Assembly (NCBI RefSeq): GCF_007859315.1
Contig: NZ_VOHA01000006.1
Location: 124,001-188,000 of the forward strand
Direction of reading: 5' to 3'
DNA from: Reyranella sp. CPCC 100927
Lineage (GTDB): Bacteria; Pseudomonadota; Alphaproteobacteria; Reyranellales; Reyranellaceae
Length of the DNA stretch: 64,000 bases
A model generated the notes under the pieces. It did no database searches and was not told the origin of the DNA. It saw only the letters and a program-made list of their open reading frames with translations. This document shows, in pieces, positions 51,299-61,151 of the stretch; the stretch's first letter is position 1; every line of letters begins with the position of its first letter. Position numbers and translations under genes: made by a program.

Positions 51299-53332
51299 TT
51301 AGCGCGGCAGCGCGAACGCCATGACGGTGTCGCCGATCCTGGTGCCCAGCGCCGAGTGGCCGCCGGCGGCGATGACCACGTATTGCCGGCCGCCGGCGGC
51401 GTAGGTCATCGGTGTGGCCTGTCCGCCGGCCGGCAGTTCTCCCGTCCACAGTTCGGTACCGGTCTGCAGGTCGAACGCACGCAGCATGTTGTCGGTGGTG
51501 GCACCGATGAATACCAGACCGCCAGCTGTGATGATCGGGCCGCCGAAATTGGGCGTGCCCCAGCGGAACGACAGTCCCAGCGGCACCAGCCCTTTCGTGG
51601 TACCCAGCGTCTGCTCCCAGGCCAGCTTGCCGCTCTGCAGGTCGATCGCCGTCAGTGCACCCCACGGCGGTGGATTGCATGGCATGCCCAGCGGCGAGAG
51701 CAGGACCTCGCGGCGGATGCCGTAAGGCGCGCCGCGCTGGCGGGTGATCTCCACGCCGGGGTTGGCGCGCCGTGCCGCTTCGACCTGGTCGGCTGGTACC
51801 AGGGTCAGCAGCTGTACGACCCGGTTGGTGTTCACCACCATGCGGTTGGAGCGCGGGTCGACCGCGACGCCGCCCCAGTTGGCGCCGCCGCCGCTCATCG
51901 GAAACTGGACCGAACCCCGCAGGCTGGGCGGCGTGAACGGGCCTTCGTTGCGCGATCGCTCCAGAACGCGCCGGCAGGCGCGGCGGTCGAAGAAGAGGAT
52001 GCCGAAGGCGTCATCGCTCGCCAGCGTGTGCGGCACGATCGTGGGCAATCCAGTCGAGTAAGGTTGCGTCGGATGCGTGCGTTCGCCCGGTACATCGGAG
52101 GCTGGCACCGGCAGCTCTTCGACCGCGAACAGCGGCGCGCCGGTCTCGCGGTTCAGCACGAAGACGAAGCCCTTCTTGGTGGCAAACACCAGCGCCGGCA
52201 CTGACTGCCCCTCACGCGTGAGCGTGATGAGGGTGGGGGCCGCTGCCACGTCGGCGTCCCACAGATCGTGATGTACGGTCTGGAAACGCCAGACGACCTC
52301 GCCGGTGCGGCCGCGCACGGCGACCACGCTGTTGGCATCGCGGTTCGCGCCCAGCCGCAGGCCACCGTAAAAATCCGGGCTGGGGCTGGAGGTGGGCAGG
52401 AACACCAGGTCGCGCTCGACATCGACCGAGATCGGACCCCAGACATTGGCCTGGCCAGTGCGGGCTGCCGACTCGCCTTCCCAGGTCGGGCTGGCGATGA
52501 GATCGAACCGGCGCGGTACTGGATCGAACGTCCAGAGCAAGGCGCCGCTGCGCGCGTCGAAGGCGCGCACCATGCCGGACGGCGCATCGATCCGCCGGTT
52601 GTCGGCACTGGCCGAGCCCACCACCACGACGTCGCCGATCACGGCGGGCGCCGACGTGATGTGCAACTCCTCGGCGTCCATCAGCGGCTTGTCCGGCACG
52701 ATGGTGACGATGCCGCCGTTGCCGAATCCGGGGCACAGGCGCCCCGTGCGCGCGTCGAGCGCGATCAGCCGCAGATCGTTGGTCGCCGTCACGATACGCA
52801 CGGCGCAAGGGGCATCGGCGGCGAGCTGCCGGTCGGTCCATTGCGCCACGCCGCGGCAGGCGATCGCCTTGCCGATCTGCGCGATCGTGGTGTCGGACAG
52901 TTGCGGGTCGTACACCCAGCGTTCGGCACCGGTGATCGGATCCAGCGCGATGACGCGATTGAACGGCGTGCAGAACACCAGATGGCCGGCGGCCAGGATC
53001 GGCGTCGCCTGGAACTTGCCGCGCCGCGCCGCTGGACCGCGCCGTTCCAGCTCACCGGTGCGATATGTCCAGGCCGGCGCCAGGTGCGCCACGTTGGCTG
53101 ATGTGATCTGGGCCAGCGCCGAATAGCGCCCATGGCCAGGATCGCTGCCGGTATTGGTCCACGACAAGTCGTCGTCGACCGGCGCCCAAGGCGTGGGCTT
53201 GCCGCTGACGGTGCCTTGCGGCGGGCGATACTGGAAGGCGTACACGAAGGCGCCGCCGCCCAGCAGCACAAGGCCCACGATGGCGGCGACAACCCATAGC
53301 CACATCCGCCACCTCCCCATGCGACGGGTCAT
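51299..53332 (-). CDS. Membrane-anchored PQQ-dependent dehydrogenase (quinoprotein glucose dehydrogenase-like)
   Basis: 677 residues from ATG 53332, which overlaps the acyltransferase stop (ATGA). Seen: M-T-R-R-M-G-R-W-R then one membrane helix (about 9-30), so the enzyme faces the periplasm. W repeats of the eight-bladed propeller are visible: G-A-E-R-W-V-Y-D-P, G-A-L-L-W-T-F-D-P, G-E-V-V-W-R-F-Q-T, G-K-L-A-W-E-Q. The H-H-D-L-W-D motif near residue 355 and W-G-G-V-A-V-D-P near 520 are typical of mGDH-type PQQ enzymes. It lacks the usual five-helix N-terminal membrane domain. Oxidises a sugar or alcohol and passes electrons to the quinone pool (inferred). No pqq biosynthesis genes nearby. Confidence 0.92.
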   Translation of the reverse strand: MTRRMGRWRMWLWVVAAIVGLVLLGGGAFVYAFQYRPPQGTVSGKPTPWAPVDDDLSWTNTGSDPGHGRYSALAQITSANVAHLAPAWTYRTGELERRGPAARRGKFQATPILAAGHLVFCTPFNRVIALDPITGAERWVYDPQLSDTTIAQIGKAIACRGVAQWTDRQLAADAPCAVRIVTATNDLRLIALDARTGRLCPGFGNGGIVTIVPDKPLMDAEELHITSAPAVIGDVVVVGSASADNRRIDAPSGMVRAFDARSGALLWTFDPVPRRFDLIASPTWEGESAARTGQANVWGPISVDVERDLVFLPTSSPSPDFYGGLRLGANRDANSVVAVRGRTGEVVWRFQTVHHDLWDADVAAAPTLITLTREGQSVPALVFATKKGFVFVLNRETGAPLFAVEELPVPASDVPGERTHPTQPYSTGLPTIVPHTLASDDAFGILFFDRRACRRVLERSRNEGPFTPPSLRGSVQFPMSGGGANWGGVAVDPRSNRMVVNTNRVVQLLTLVPADQVEAARRANPGVEITRQRGAPYGIRREVLLSPLGMPCNPPPWGALTAIDLQSGKLAWEQTLGTTKGLVPLGLSFRWGTPNFGGPIITAGGLVFIGATTDNMLRAFDLQTGTELWTGELPAGGQATPMTYAAGGRQYVVIAAGGHSALGTRIGDTVMAFALPR

Positions 53333-54516
53333 GATCCGGCCTGCGTTGCAAGTGGGCGGCGTGACCGCGCCGCGCCACGTATCTTCAAACCGAACAGCGG
53401 GCGCAGGAAGTCGATGCGACGGACTATGCCCTCGTAGATCAGCCACGTGCCGAGGAACGTGGCGCCGGCGGTGAGGACGAATTTCAGGCTGACGGGCAGA
53501 TCGGCGGAGGCCAGATGGTAGGCGACGATGACCGTCACTGTCTGGTGCAGGATGTAGAACGGGTAGACGGCTTCAGTGGCGTAAGCGAGTCCCGCCGGCC
53601 GTGTCCGGAGGTGGCGGGTCACAAAGCCGGTGATGGCGAACAGCCAGGCCAAGCCGTTGATGTTCTCCAGCAGGATGTGGTCCAGCCTGCTGGCCAGCGC
53701 CGGGCTGGGCCAGGCCGGGTTCGAGAAGAAGGCAATGTAGAGGGCGGCGTACGAGACGATGCCGACGGCCAATGCCAGCCAGCGCTGGCGCGCCATGAGG
53801 TCGAGCAGGAGCGGACCGCGCAGCAGCAGGGCACCGTAGAGCAGCAGCAGTGCCGCGCTGGCCAGCCCGACCCAGTCACCGACCAGCCCGTTGCGGTTGG
53901 ATGACAGCGGCGCCAGCCAGACCTGGATCGCGGTCGGCGGCAGCACCAGCAGCCAGAGCAAGCCGCCCTGGGCTGCGACGCGCTGGGACAGGCGGTCGAG
54001 CGTGGCGGCCCCGGCCGGCGACCGCATCCACAGGAACACCGGCAGCAGCACCAGAGTCAGGATCAGGACATAGGCCAGGAACCAGAGGTGATGCCAACTC
54101 ATGTTGCCGGCGGGGTAGACGCCGGTGAGGGCCTGCGGCAGGAATTCCAGGAACGAACCGGAAAACTGGCCGCGCTGCAGACGCTCCAGGTAGACCTGCG
54201 GCGGCACGATCACCAGCATGCCGAACGCCAAGGGCAGCAGCAGGCGCTGCAGGCGGTCGCGCACGAAGGCACCCGGCGTGCGCCGGCCCAGGGCCAGCAG
54301 GATGGCGGCGCCGGACACCAGGAACACCAGCGGCATGCGCCAGCGGTTCATGAACCGCATGACCGCCTCCAGCCACAGCGCGTGCTGGGGATCCTTCACG
54401 TGCCAACCCCATGACGTGTAGGCCATGCCGGCGTGGTAGAGGATCAGCAGGCTGAAGGCGCCGACCCTCAGCCAGTCGATGTCGGCGCGACGGTCGGCGG
54501 AAGAAGTGGCGATCAT
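53329..54516 (-). CDS. Acyltransferase-3 (OafA/YrhL-type) membrane protein
   Basis: 395 residues with about ten hydrophobic segments. Seen: R-R-A-D-I-D-W-L-R-V-G-A-F at the N-terminus with the usual R/D-W-L-R start of the family, H-A-G-M near residue 29 with the proposed catalytic His, P-L-V-F-L-V-S-G-A-A (helix 2), and W-H-L-W-F-L near 140. The family acylates sugars or polysaccharides at the inner membrane, often O-acetylation. Stop overlaps the PQQ dehydrogenase start, so the two form an operon. Promoter region contains a hairpin at 54529-54548 and the direct-repeat array at 54586-54640. Confidence 0.92.
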   Translation of the reverse strand: MIATSSADRRADIDWLRVGAFSLLILYHAGMAYTSWGWHVKDPQHALWLEAVMRFMNRWRMPLVFLVSGAAILLALGRRTPGAFVRDRLQRLLLPLAFGMLVIVPPQVYLERLQRGQFSGSFLEFLPQALTGVYPAGNMSWHHLWFLAYVLILTLVLLPVFLWMRSPAGAATLDRLSQRVAAQGGLLWLLVLPPTAIQVWLAPLSSNRNGLVGDWVGLASAALLLLYGALLLRGPLLLDLMARQRWLALAVGIVSYAALYIAFFSNPAWPSPALASRLDHILLENINGLAWLFAITGFVTRHLRTRPAGLAYATEAVYPFYILHQTVTVIVAYHLASADLPVSLKFVLTAGATFLGTWLIYEGIVRRIDFLRPLFGLKIRGAARSRRPLATQAGS

Positions 54517-54585
54517 GTGAAGGCTCTGGCGGCAGTGGGAACTGCCGCTGTTTGTCGATCACAAGCCCCTGATTCCAGGGCAAAA

Positions 54586-54640
54586 TGTGACGACCGGCAC
54601 CGGGGCTGTGACGACCGGCGATGAGTTTGGGACGAACGGT
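54586..54640 (-). promoter_or_regulatory. Three 13-bp direct repeats, 21-bp period, matching the AlgR/LytTR box
   Basis: TGTGACGACCGGC at 54586-54598 and again at 54607-54619, and TGGGACGAACGGT at 54628-54640: starts exactly 21 bp apart. On the minus strand the last repeat reads ACCGTTCGTC, containing the CCGTTCGTC core known for AlgR; the other two read CCGGTCGTC (8 of 9). LytTR regulators are known to bind direct repeats about two helical turns apart. The array lies 70-124 bp upstream of the acyltransferase start. A LytTR gene is encoded at 59392-60366. Confidence 0.7.
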
Positions 54641-54670
54641 TTTCTGCCTCCCCAACCCCGCTCGGGAGGG

Positions 54671-55567
54671 TTACTCCTTTACGGCGCCGGTCAGGGACGA
54701 GACGTAATAGTCGACAAAGAACGAATAGAAGATCGCTACCGGCAGCGAGCCCAGCAGGGAGCCCGCCATCAGGGCACCCCATTGGTAGACGTCGCCCGAG
54801 ATCAGTTCGGTGATGATGGCCACCGGCACGGTCTTCTTCTCGCTGCTCTGGATGAAGGCCAGCGAGTAGATGAATTCGTTCCATGACAGCGTGAATGAAA
54901 AAATCCCGGCGCTGATCAAACCGGGAACGGCCAGCGGCAGGGTGATGCGGCGCAAGATCTGCAGGCGGGTGGCGCCGTCGATCAGGGCGCATTCCTCGAG
55001 TTCGTAAGGGATCGACTTGAAGTAGCCGATCAGCAGCCAGGTGCAGAACGGCACCAGGAACGTCGGGAAGGTCAGGATCAGCGCCAGCGGCGAATCGAAC
55101 AGGCCGAGCTGGAACACCACCGTCGCCAGCGGAATGAACAGGATCGAGGGCGGCACCAGGTAGGCCAGATAGATCGCCAGCCCGACATACTGGCTGCCCC
55201 GGAAGCGCAGGCGTTGGATCGCGTAGGCGGCCAGCACGCTGCTGAACAGGGACAGGAAAGTCGAGCAGACCGCGATCAGCATCGTGGTCAGCAGCCACTT
55301 GGGATAGGCGGTCTGGAACAGCAGCTTGTAGATGTGGTCCAGCGTCGGGCTGCCGATCAGGAACGGATTGTAGGTCTTGTAGTCGTAGAGCTCGGCATTG
55401 GGTTTGAACGACGTCACCGCCATCCAGTAAAACGGAAACAGCAGGATCAGCACGAAGCAGGCGAGCGGCACGTAGAGCAGCACGACCCGGCGCGCGCGGT
55501 TGTCCCACGCCATCGCCTCGGGGACGGCAGTGGCGCTGCCCTTGGTTTCGGCAGGAACGTCAGTCAT
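54671..55567 (-). CDS. ABC sugar-type transporter permease (MalG/UgpE class)
   Basis: 298 residues, about six hydrophobic segments after a ~25-residue cytosolic leader. Seen: the EAA loop E-C-A-L-I-D-G-A-T near residue 195 followed by I-T-L-P-L-A-V-P, contacting the ATPase, and W-N-E-F-I-Y-S-L near the end. Second permease of a CUT1 importer; its start overlaps the MalF-type gene by eight bases. Solute not deducible; the family carries oligosaccharides, polyols and glycerol-3-phosphate. Confidence 0.93.
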   Translation of the reverse strand: MTDVPAETKGSATAVPEAMAWDNRARRVVLLYVPLACFVLILLFPFYWMAVTSFKPNAELYDYKTYNPFLIGSPTLDHIYKLLFQTAYPKWLLTTMLIAVCSTFLSLFSSVLAAYAIQRLRFRGSQYVGLAIYLAYLVPPSILFIPLATVVFQLGLFDSPLALILTFPTFLVPFCTWLLIGYFKSIPYELEECALIDGATRLQILRRITLPLAVPGLISAGIFSFTLSWNEFIYSLAFIQSSEKKTVPVAIITELISGDVYQWGALMAGSLLGSLPVAIFYSFFVDYYVSSLTGAVKE

Positions 55568-56516
55568 TGCCTTCTCCCTGCTGCCACTTGCGCCGCGCCA
55601 GCGCGAAGTAGCTGAAGAGGGTGGCGAATACGAGGAACGGGATCATGGCCACCGCGATCGCGGCGCCTTCTCCCAGCTCGCCGCCGGAGATGCCGCGCTG
55701 GAACGCCAGCGTCGCCATCAGATGGGTCGAGTTCACCGGCCCGCCGCGGGTGATGGCGTAGACCAACTGGAAGTCGGTGAAGGTGAAGATGATCGAGAAC
55801 GTCATCACGATCGCCAGGATCGGCAGCAGCAGCGGGAAGGTGATGTAGCGGAACCGCTGCCATCCGGTGGAGCCGTCGAGCAGGGCCGCCTCATAGAGCG
55901 ACGGCGAGATCGTCTGCAGGCCGGCCAGCAGCGAGATCGCCACGAACGGAATGCCGCGCCAGATGTTGGCCGCGATCAGCGACCAGCGCGCCGGCCATGT
56001 CGTGCCCAGGAAGTCGAAGTAGGTGGTGCGCACGCCCAGCACGTCGACGAACACGTAGGAGATGATCGAGAACTGCGGATCGTAGATCCACCAGAAGGCG
56101 ATCGCCGACAGGACGGTCGGTACGATCCACGGCAGCAGGATGATGGCGCGCAGCAGGCTCTTGAACGGCAGGTGGTTGTTCAGCAGCAGCGCCAGCCACA
56201 GGCCCAGGGCGAACTTCCCGAACGTCGCCACCGCCGTGTAGAAGATGCTGTAGAACACCGCGCTCCAGAACTGCGGGTCTTCCATCAGGTATTCGAAGTT
56301 CTCCAGGCCGATCCACTGGCCGCTGCGGCCGATCTTGGTGTCGGTGAAGGCGAGCCAAATGCCCAACCCGAGCGGGTAGGTGAGGAACACCGTCAGCAGA
56401 CCGACCGCCGGCAGCAGGCAGGCGATGACCAGGAACGGCTTCCAGTCGAACAGGCGCACCAGCCAGTTCGGCTGCGTCCGCTTGGGCGTCCAATCCGATA
56501 CGGCAGCGACGGCCAT
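55560..56516 (-). CDS. ABC sugar-type transporter permease (MalF/UgpA class)
   Basis: 318 residues with about six to seven hydrophobic segments. Seen: F-L-T-Y-P-L-G-L-G-I-W-L-A-F-T-D near residue 44, W-G-type periplasmic loop, and the EAA loop E-A-A-L-L-D-G-S-T near 230 followed by I-T-F-P-L-L-L-P. Forms the channel with the MalG-class protein. A repeat-containing gap of 155 bp separates it from the receptor gene upstream. Confidence 0.93.
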   Translation of the reverse strand: MAVAAVSDWTPKRTQPNWLVRLFDWKPFLVIACLLPAVGLLTVFLTYPLGLGIWLAFTDTKIGRSGQWIGLENFEYLMEDPQFWSAVFYSIFYTAVATFGKFALGLWLALLLNNHLPFKSLLRAIILLPWIVPTVLSAIAFWWIYDPQFSIISYVFVDVLGVRTTYFDFLGTTWPARWSLIAANIWRGIPFVAISLLAGLQTISPSLYEAALLDGSTGWQRFRYITFPLLLPILAIVMTFSIIFTFTDFQLVYAITRGGPVNSTHLMATLAFQRGISGGELGEGAAIAVAMIPFLVFATLFSYFALARRKWQQGEGND

Positions 56517-56527
56517 GGAACCTCCTG

Positions 56528-56661
56528 TAAGAGAAGATTCACCACTGAGACACGGAGGACACGGAGATCACAGAGGATGACGTTTAGCGCCGCAGGCGCC
56601 CGGATCTCTTCTCTCTGTGTCCTCTGTGCACTCTGTGCCTCTGTGGTGAAGGTTTTCTCTT
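56528..56661. repeat. Long inverted repeat between receptor and permease genes
   Basis: TAAGAGAA...CACCAC on the left (56528-56545) mirrors GTGGTG...TTCTCTTA on the right (56643-56661), with repeated GGAGGACACGGAGA / TCTGTGTCCTCTGT segments in the arms and GCGCCGCAGGCGC in the centre (56588-56600). Such 'cacagaggacacagag' palindromes occur as dispersed elements in many bacterial genomes. It lies inside an operon, so transcription must pass through it. Confidence 0.75.
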
Positions 56662-56671
56662 ATCTGCCTCT

Positions 56672-58003
56672 CTACCCGCGATAATACCGGCGCGTGCGGC
56701 GCTCGGCTTCCTTGGCGGCGTCCTCGGGCGTGGCCTGGCCTGACGCGACCGAGGCACACATCTGCACCTGGATGTACTCGGCCGCAACCGTGCCGGAGGC
56801 CTGAGTGATCGGCCCTTTATAGCCGGTCCAGAACTGGTTGTTCATGCCCTCGCGGTAGATCGCCAGTTTGGGATCGCTCTCCCACACCTTGCTGGCATTG
56901 TACGCCTTCAGCGGATGCGCCCAGTAGCCCAGGCAGCCGGTCAGCCAGGCATCGTACTGTTCGGCCTCCATCATGTAGGTCAGGTACGCCTTGGCCGCGT
57001 TCTGGAACTTGGAGTGCTTGAACACCATGGCGTTCAGGACCAGTGCCGACTGCGGTTGCCTGCCGATCACGCCGCTGGGCAGCGGTGCGTGGTTGGTGTC
57101 GTCGGCGATCGCCTTGGTGGCGGGGTCGTTCTTGAGCGCGAAGTAGAGCGACACGCCGTTGGCCGTCAGCCAGACTTCGCTGGCGGCAAAGGCGCGGTTG
57201 TTGCTGGGATCGCCCCAGCTCATCGTGCCGGCGACGAAATTGGGATAGAGCTCCTTGAGATACTTCAGCGCCGCCACTGTCTCCTTGCTGTTGATGGATA
57301 CCTTGCCGTCCTCGTCGACCAAATAGGCGCCGTGCGACCACAGCAGCCAGTTGGCGAAGCCGTTGCCGTCGCCGACGGCGTTGCCCAACGCGAAGCCCGC
57401 CGGCTTGTTGGCCTTCTTCAACGCCTGGGCGAGCTTCAGGAAGTCTTCATGGGAGCTGGGCACCTTGTCGAAGCCGGCTTCCTTCAGCGCCGACATGCGA
57501 TAGACGATCGGTCCGGTCGAGCCGCCGAACGGCAGGCCGATCCAGTTGTTGGTCTTGGCGCGCTTGCCGTACTTCTCGCCCAGGAACATCCAGCCGCCAT
57601 ACTTCTTGCCCAGGTACTCGGCGACGTCGGAAAGCTCGATCAGCTTGTCAGTATAGACGTGCGGATCCTCGGCCCATCCCAGCACGATGTCAGGGCCGGC
57701 GCCGGTGTTGGCCGACACCGCGGTCTGCTGGCGGATGTCTTCCCAGCCGACGAAGTCGACGCGCACGTTGACACCGGTTTCCTTGGCGAATTTCTCGGTG
57801 TTGGCGCGGAAGATCACTTCGTCCGGCTCGACGAAGCGCGCCGGCCGCAGCACGCGCAGGGTGGCGCCGCTCTCGATCGAGAACTTGGGCGCCGTCGCCT
57901 CCGCCTTGGGAATCTGTGCCGAGGCGCGCCCGGCGAATGCGAGCGCGGCCGCTGCACCTGCACCCAGCCGGATGCTGTCACGACGCCTGATGATGTAGAC
58001 CAC
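56672..58003 (-). CDS. ABC sugar-type transporter substrate-binding protein (UgpB/MalE class)
   Basis: 443 residues from GTG 58003, which follows GGAGGAAACC; the frame is open to 58126 but crosses a palindromic repeat. Seen: R-R-R-D-S-I-R-L-G-A-G-A-A-A-A-L (twin-arginine-type signal) ending R-A-S-A-Q, then F-A-K-E-T-G-V-N-V-R-V-D-F-V-G-W, and W-A-E-D-P-H-V-Y. Cluster B/D solute-binding protein. Periplasmic receptor for the CUT1 importer encoded around it. Confidence 0.92.
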   Translation of the reverse strand: MVYIIRRRDSIRLGAGAAAALAFAGRASAQIPKAEATAPKFSIESGATLRVLRPARFVEPDEVIFRANTEKFAKETGVNVRVDFVGWEDIRQQTAVSANTGAGPDIVLGWAEDPHVYTDKLIELSDVAEYLGKKYGGWMFLGEKYGKRAKTNNWIGLPFGGSTGPIVYRMSALKEAGFDKVPSSHEDFLKLAQALKKANKPAGFALGNAVGDGNGFANWLLWSHGAYLVDEDGKVSINSKETVAALKYLKELYPNFVAGTMSWGDPSNNRAFAASEVWLTANGVSLYFALKNDPATKAIADDTNHAPLPSGVIGRQPQSALVLNAMVFKHSKFQNAAKAYLTYMMEAEQYDAWLTGCLGYWAHPLKAYNASKVWESDPKLAIYREGMNNQFWTGYKGPITQASGTVAAEYIQVQMCASVASGQATPEDAAKEAERRTRRYYRG

Positions 58004-58025
58004 GGTTTCCTCCTTTGTGAATTTT

Positions 58026-58147
58026 CTCCCCCACGCAGTGGGGGAGGTGGCCGAAGGCCGGAGGGGGAACACTCGTGGTGCTGATAACAAAGACCACGTC
58101 GGCTCCCCTCCGCCCCTTCGGGGCACCTCCCCACTGGCGTGGGGAGG
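58026..58147. repeat. Long inverted-repeat element, copy 2
   Basis: Starts with CTCCCCCACGCAGTGGGGGAG and ends with the mirror CTCCCCACTGGCGTGGGGAG. Inner arms CCGGAGGGG and CCCCTCCG; shared core AAGACCACGTCGG with the element at 51179-51298. It lies in the gap between the ATPase and receptor genes of one operon. Confidence 0.8.
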
Positions 58148-58159
58148 ATACGTTCTCCC

Positions 58160-59218
<1,059 letters not shown>

Positions 59219-59391
59219 CAATCCTCCCAACGGAACGCCTGCCGGTCATGCTTCTTGGGGCATGATCTGAATTCAGCAGGCTAACACGATGACCCGGGGC
59301 ACAATCCAGCACCGATGCGACCCATCCCCGCCGATTTAGGCCATTGAACTCCGCCGCCAGATGTTGCAGCCGCCCGTCGCAGGAAGTGTCA

Positions 59392-60366
59392 TCACGTCCG
59401 GACCGGCACAACTTTCTCGAAGCGCGGGCGATAGCGGCGGCTGAGGCTGACGACGGCGCCGTCGTCAAGCTTCAGGCGCGAGTCGCCGCTGATCCACGGC
59501 TCGACCTCGCGCACGCGCTCGACATTGACGATGTAGGATTTGTGCACCCGCACGAACCGGCTGGGATCGAGCTCGGCCTCCAGCCGCGACAGTGACGAGC
59601 GGATGTCGTAGGTCTCGCCGCCGACATGGAGGATGGCGTAGTTGCCGGCAGCCTCGATCCAGGCGATGTCCTGCGCCGACACCAGGATCTCCTTGTCCTT
59701 GCGGCGCACCGCGAAGCGCTCCAGCCGACCGGCTGGGCTCCCGGGCGGCGGATCATCAGCCGGCGGTTCGGCGGCTGGCACGTCGGCTATCGTCGCGTCG
59801 GTTGCCGCGGCCGCGGGCTTCTCGGCAAAGACATAACGCAGCGCCACCAGCACCGTGCTCAGGATCAGGTAGGTGATGGCGTCCTTGCGGTATTCATAAA
59901 ACAGCGTGTCGAGGTCGAGCTGGATCGAATAGGTGCGGCCCAGCAGCGGCGCGATCGCCCAGCGCAAGGCGAACATGCCCAGCACATGCACCAGGCTGAA
60001 CGGCACGGTGATCGCGGCATGAGCCAGCAGGTTGCGGCCCAGCGGCACCGGCGGAAAGCGCCGGTGGAACCAGTAGAGAGCCGGCACCATGGCGCCGATC
60101 ATCAGGTGACTGGATCCTTCGAGCAGGATGGCCCAGGCCAAGGTCATGGACCGTCCGTGGCGCAGGGCATCGGCGTGCACCGTGGCGACGGCGATCACGG
60201 TGATGGCGACCAGGACGATGACCCAGGCCGCCGCGATGCGCTGCCGGTACAGCCACGCGCCGAACCGCTGCCGCCAGGTTGGCGGCACTGCGGGTGGCGG
60301 GGTGGGCGCGTCGTCGGGCATGCGTGTCTGAAAGCCTGGGGCCTTCCATAGCGTCTCACCCGGCAT
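59392..60366 (-). CDS. Membrane-bound LytTR-family DNA-binding regulator
   Basis: 324 residues; the start may be ATG 60366 or the downstream ATG 60321. Seen: four hydrophobic helices (about 42-62, 73-97, 110-130, 150-170), a Pro/Ala-rich linker, then a LytTR domain from about residue 222 to the end with A-R/V-R-R-K-D-K-E, I-E-A-A-G-N-Y, R-F-V-R-V-H-K-S-Y-I-V-N, and S-R-R-Y-R-P. There is no receiver domain, so it is of the one-component, membrane-anchored LytTR type. It probably senses a membrane or envelope signal and binds paired direct repeats; such repeats are at 54586-54640, downstream on the same strand. Confidence 0.9.
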   Translation of the reverse strand: MPGETLWKAPGFQTRMPDDAPTPPPAVPPTWRQRFGAWLYRQRIAAAWVIVLVAITVIAVATVHADALRHGRSMTLAWAILLEGSSHLMIGAMVPALYWFHRRFPPVPLGRNLLAHAAITVPFSLVHVLGMFALRWAIAPLLGRTYSIQLDLDTLFYEYRKDAITYLILSTVLVALRYVFAEKPAAAATDATIADVPAAEPPADDPPPGSPAGRLERFAVRRKDKEILVSAQDIAWIEAAGNYAILHVGGETYDIRSSLSRLEAELDPSRFVRVHKSYIVNVERVREVEPWISGDSRLKLDDGAVVSLSRRYRPRFEKVVPVRT

Positions 60367-60447
60367 TCGTCACGATCCGCCGTAGGAGGGCGATCGCATT
60401 CAAACGCAATCCGCTCTACGGTGCGCGCCACACCATCGGAGACCGCC

Positions 60448-61074
60448 ATGAAACTCTACCTGTTGAAGAACGGCGTGAACCCGCGCCGCGTGCGCATCTT
60501 TCTCGCCGAGAAGCGGGTACGGCTGGGGACGGACCTGCCGTTCGAGGAATTCGACATGGAGGAGAACAAGGGCCACAAGCAGCTGGCGTATCTCGCCAAG
60601 AACCCGATGGGGACGTTGCCGGCGCTGGAGCTGGATGATGGCACGGTGATTGCCGAGTCGGTGGCGATCTGCCGCTACGTCGAGGAGATGATCACCGAGC
60701 CGGTGCTGATGGGCCGCGGCGCGCTGGGCGCCGCCACCGTCGAGATGTGGAACCGGCGCATGGAGCTGGAGCTGTTGCTGCCCACCATCGATGTCTTCGT
60801 CCACACCCATCCGTTCTGGGTCGGCCGGCGGCCGCAGATCGCGGACTGGGGCGCCGCGCGCCGGACCCACCTGGTCGACCGCATGAAGTGGCTCGATGGC
60901 GAGCTCCAGGCGCATCCTTTCATTGCCGGCGACACCTACAGCATCGCCGACATTACGGCGCAGGTCGCGCTGCTGACGGCACGTGGCGCATTGAAGCTCG
61001 CGATCCCCGACGACCACGTCCATCTCGCACGCTGGTACGCTGCCGTATCGAGCCGCCCCTCGGCGCGGGCGTAG
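60448..61074 (+). CDS. Glutathione S-transferase family protein
   Basis: 208 residues from ATG 60448. Seen: thioredoxin-fold N-terminal domain beginning K-L-Y-L-L-K-N-G-V-N-P-R-R-V-R-I-F-L-A-E-K, N-P-M-G-T-L-P-A-L-E-L with the cis-Pro, E-S-V-A-I-C-R-Y glutathione-binding segment, and an all-helical C-terminal domain with F-I-A-G-D-T-Y-S-I-A-D-I-T (N-capping box). The usual catalytic Ser/Tyr/Cys after strand 1 is not obvious (N-P-R-R). Role: conjugation or reduction with glutathione, substrate unknown. Confidence 0.92.
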   Translation: MKLYLLKNGVNPRRVRIFLAEKRVRLGTDLPFEEFDMEENKGHKQLAYLAKNPMGTLPALELDDGTVIAESVAICRYVEEMITEPVLMGRGALGAATVEMWNRRMELELLLPTIDVFVHTHPFWVGRRPQIADWGAARRTHLVDRMKWLDGELQAHPFIAGDTYSIADITAQVALLTARGALKLAIPDDHVHLARWYAAVSSRPSARA

Positions 61075-61151
61075 TGTGACGAGCGCTCACCACGGCGTTC
61101 CTTACCGATCGACCATAAGAACGTCTTAGCCGGGAGCGCGCCACTCTCGGG

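Noticed and set aside
54529-54548. GCGGCAGT-GGGA-ACTGCCGC hairpin as a terminator for the sugar-importer operon
   Set aside because: No T-tract follows on the minus strand, and it lies 13 bp before the acyltransferase start, so a leader hairpin or operator is more likely.
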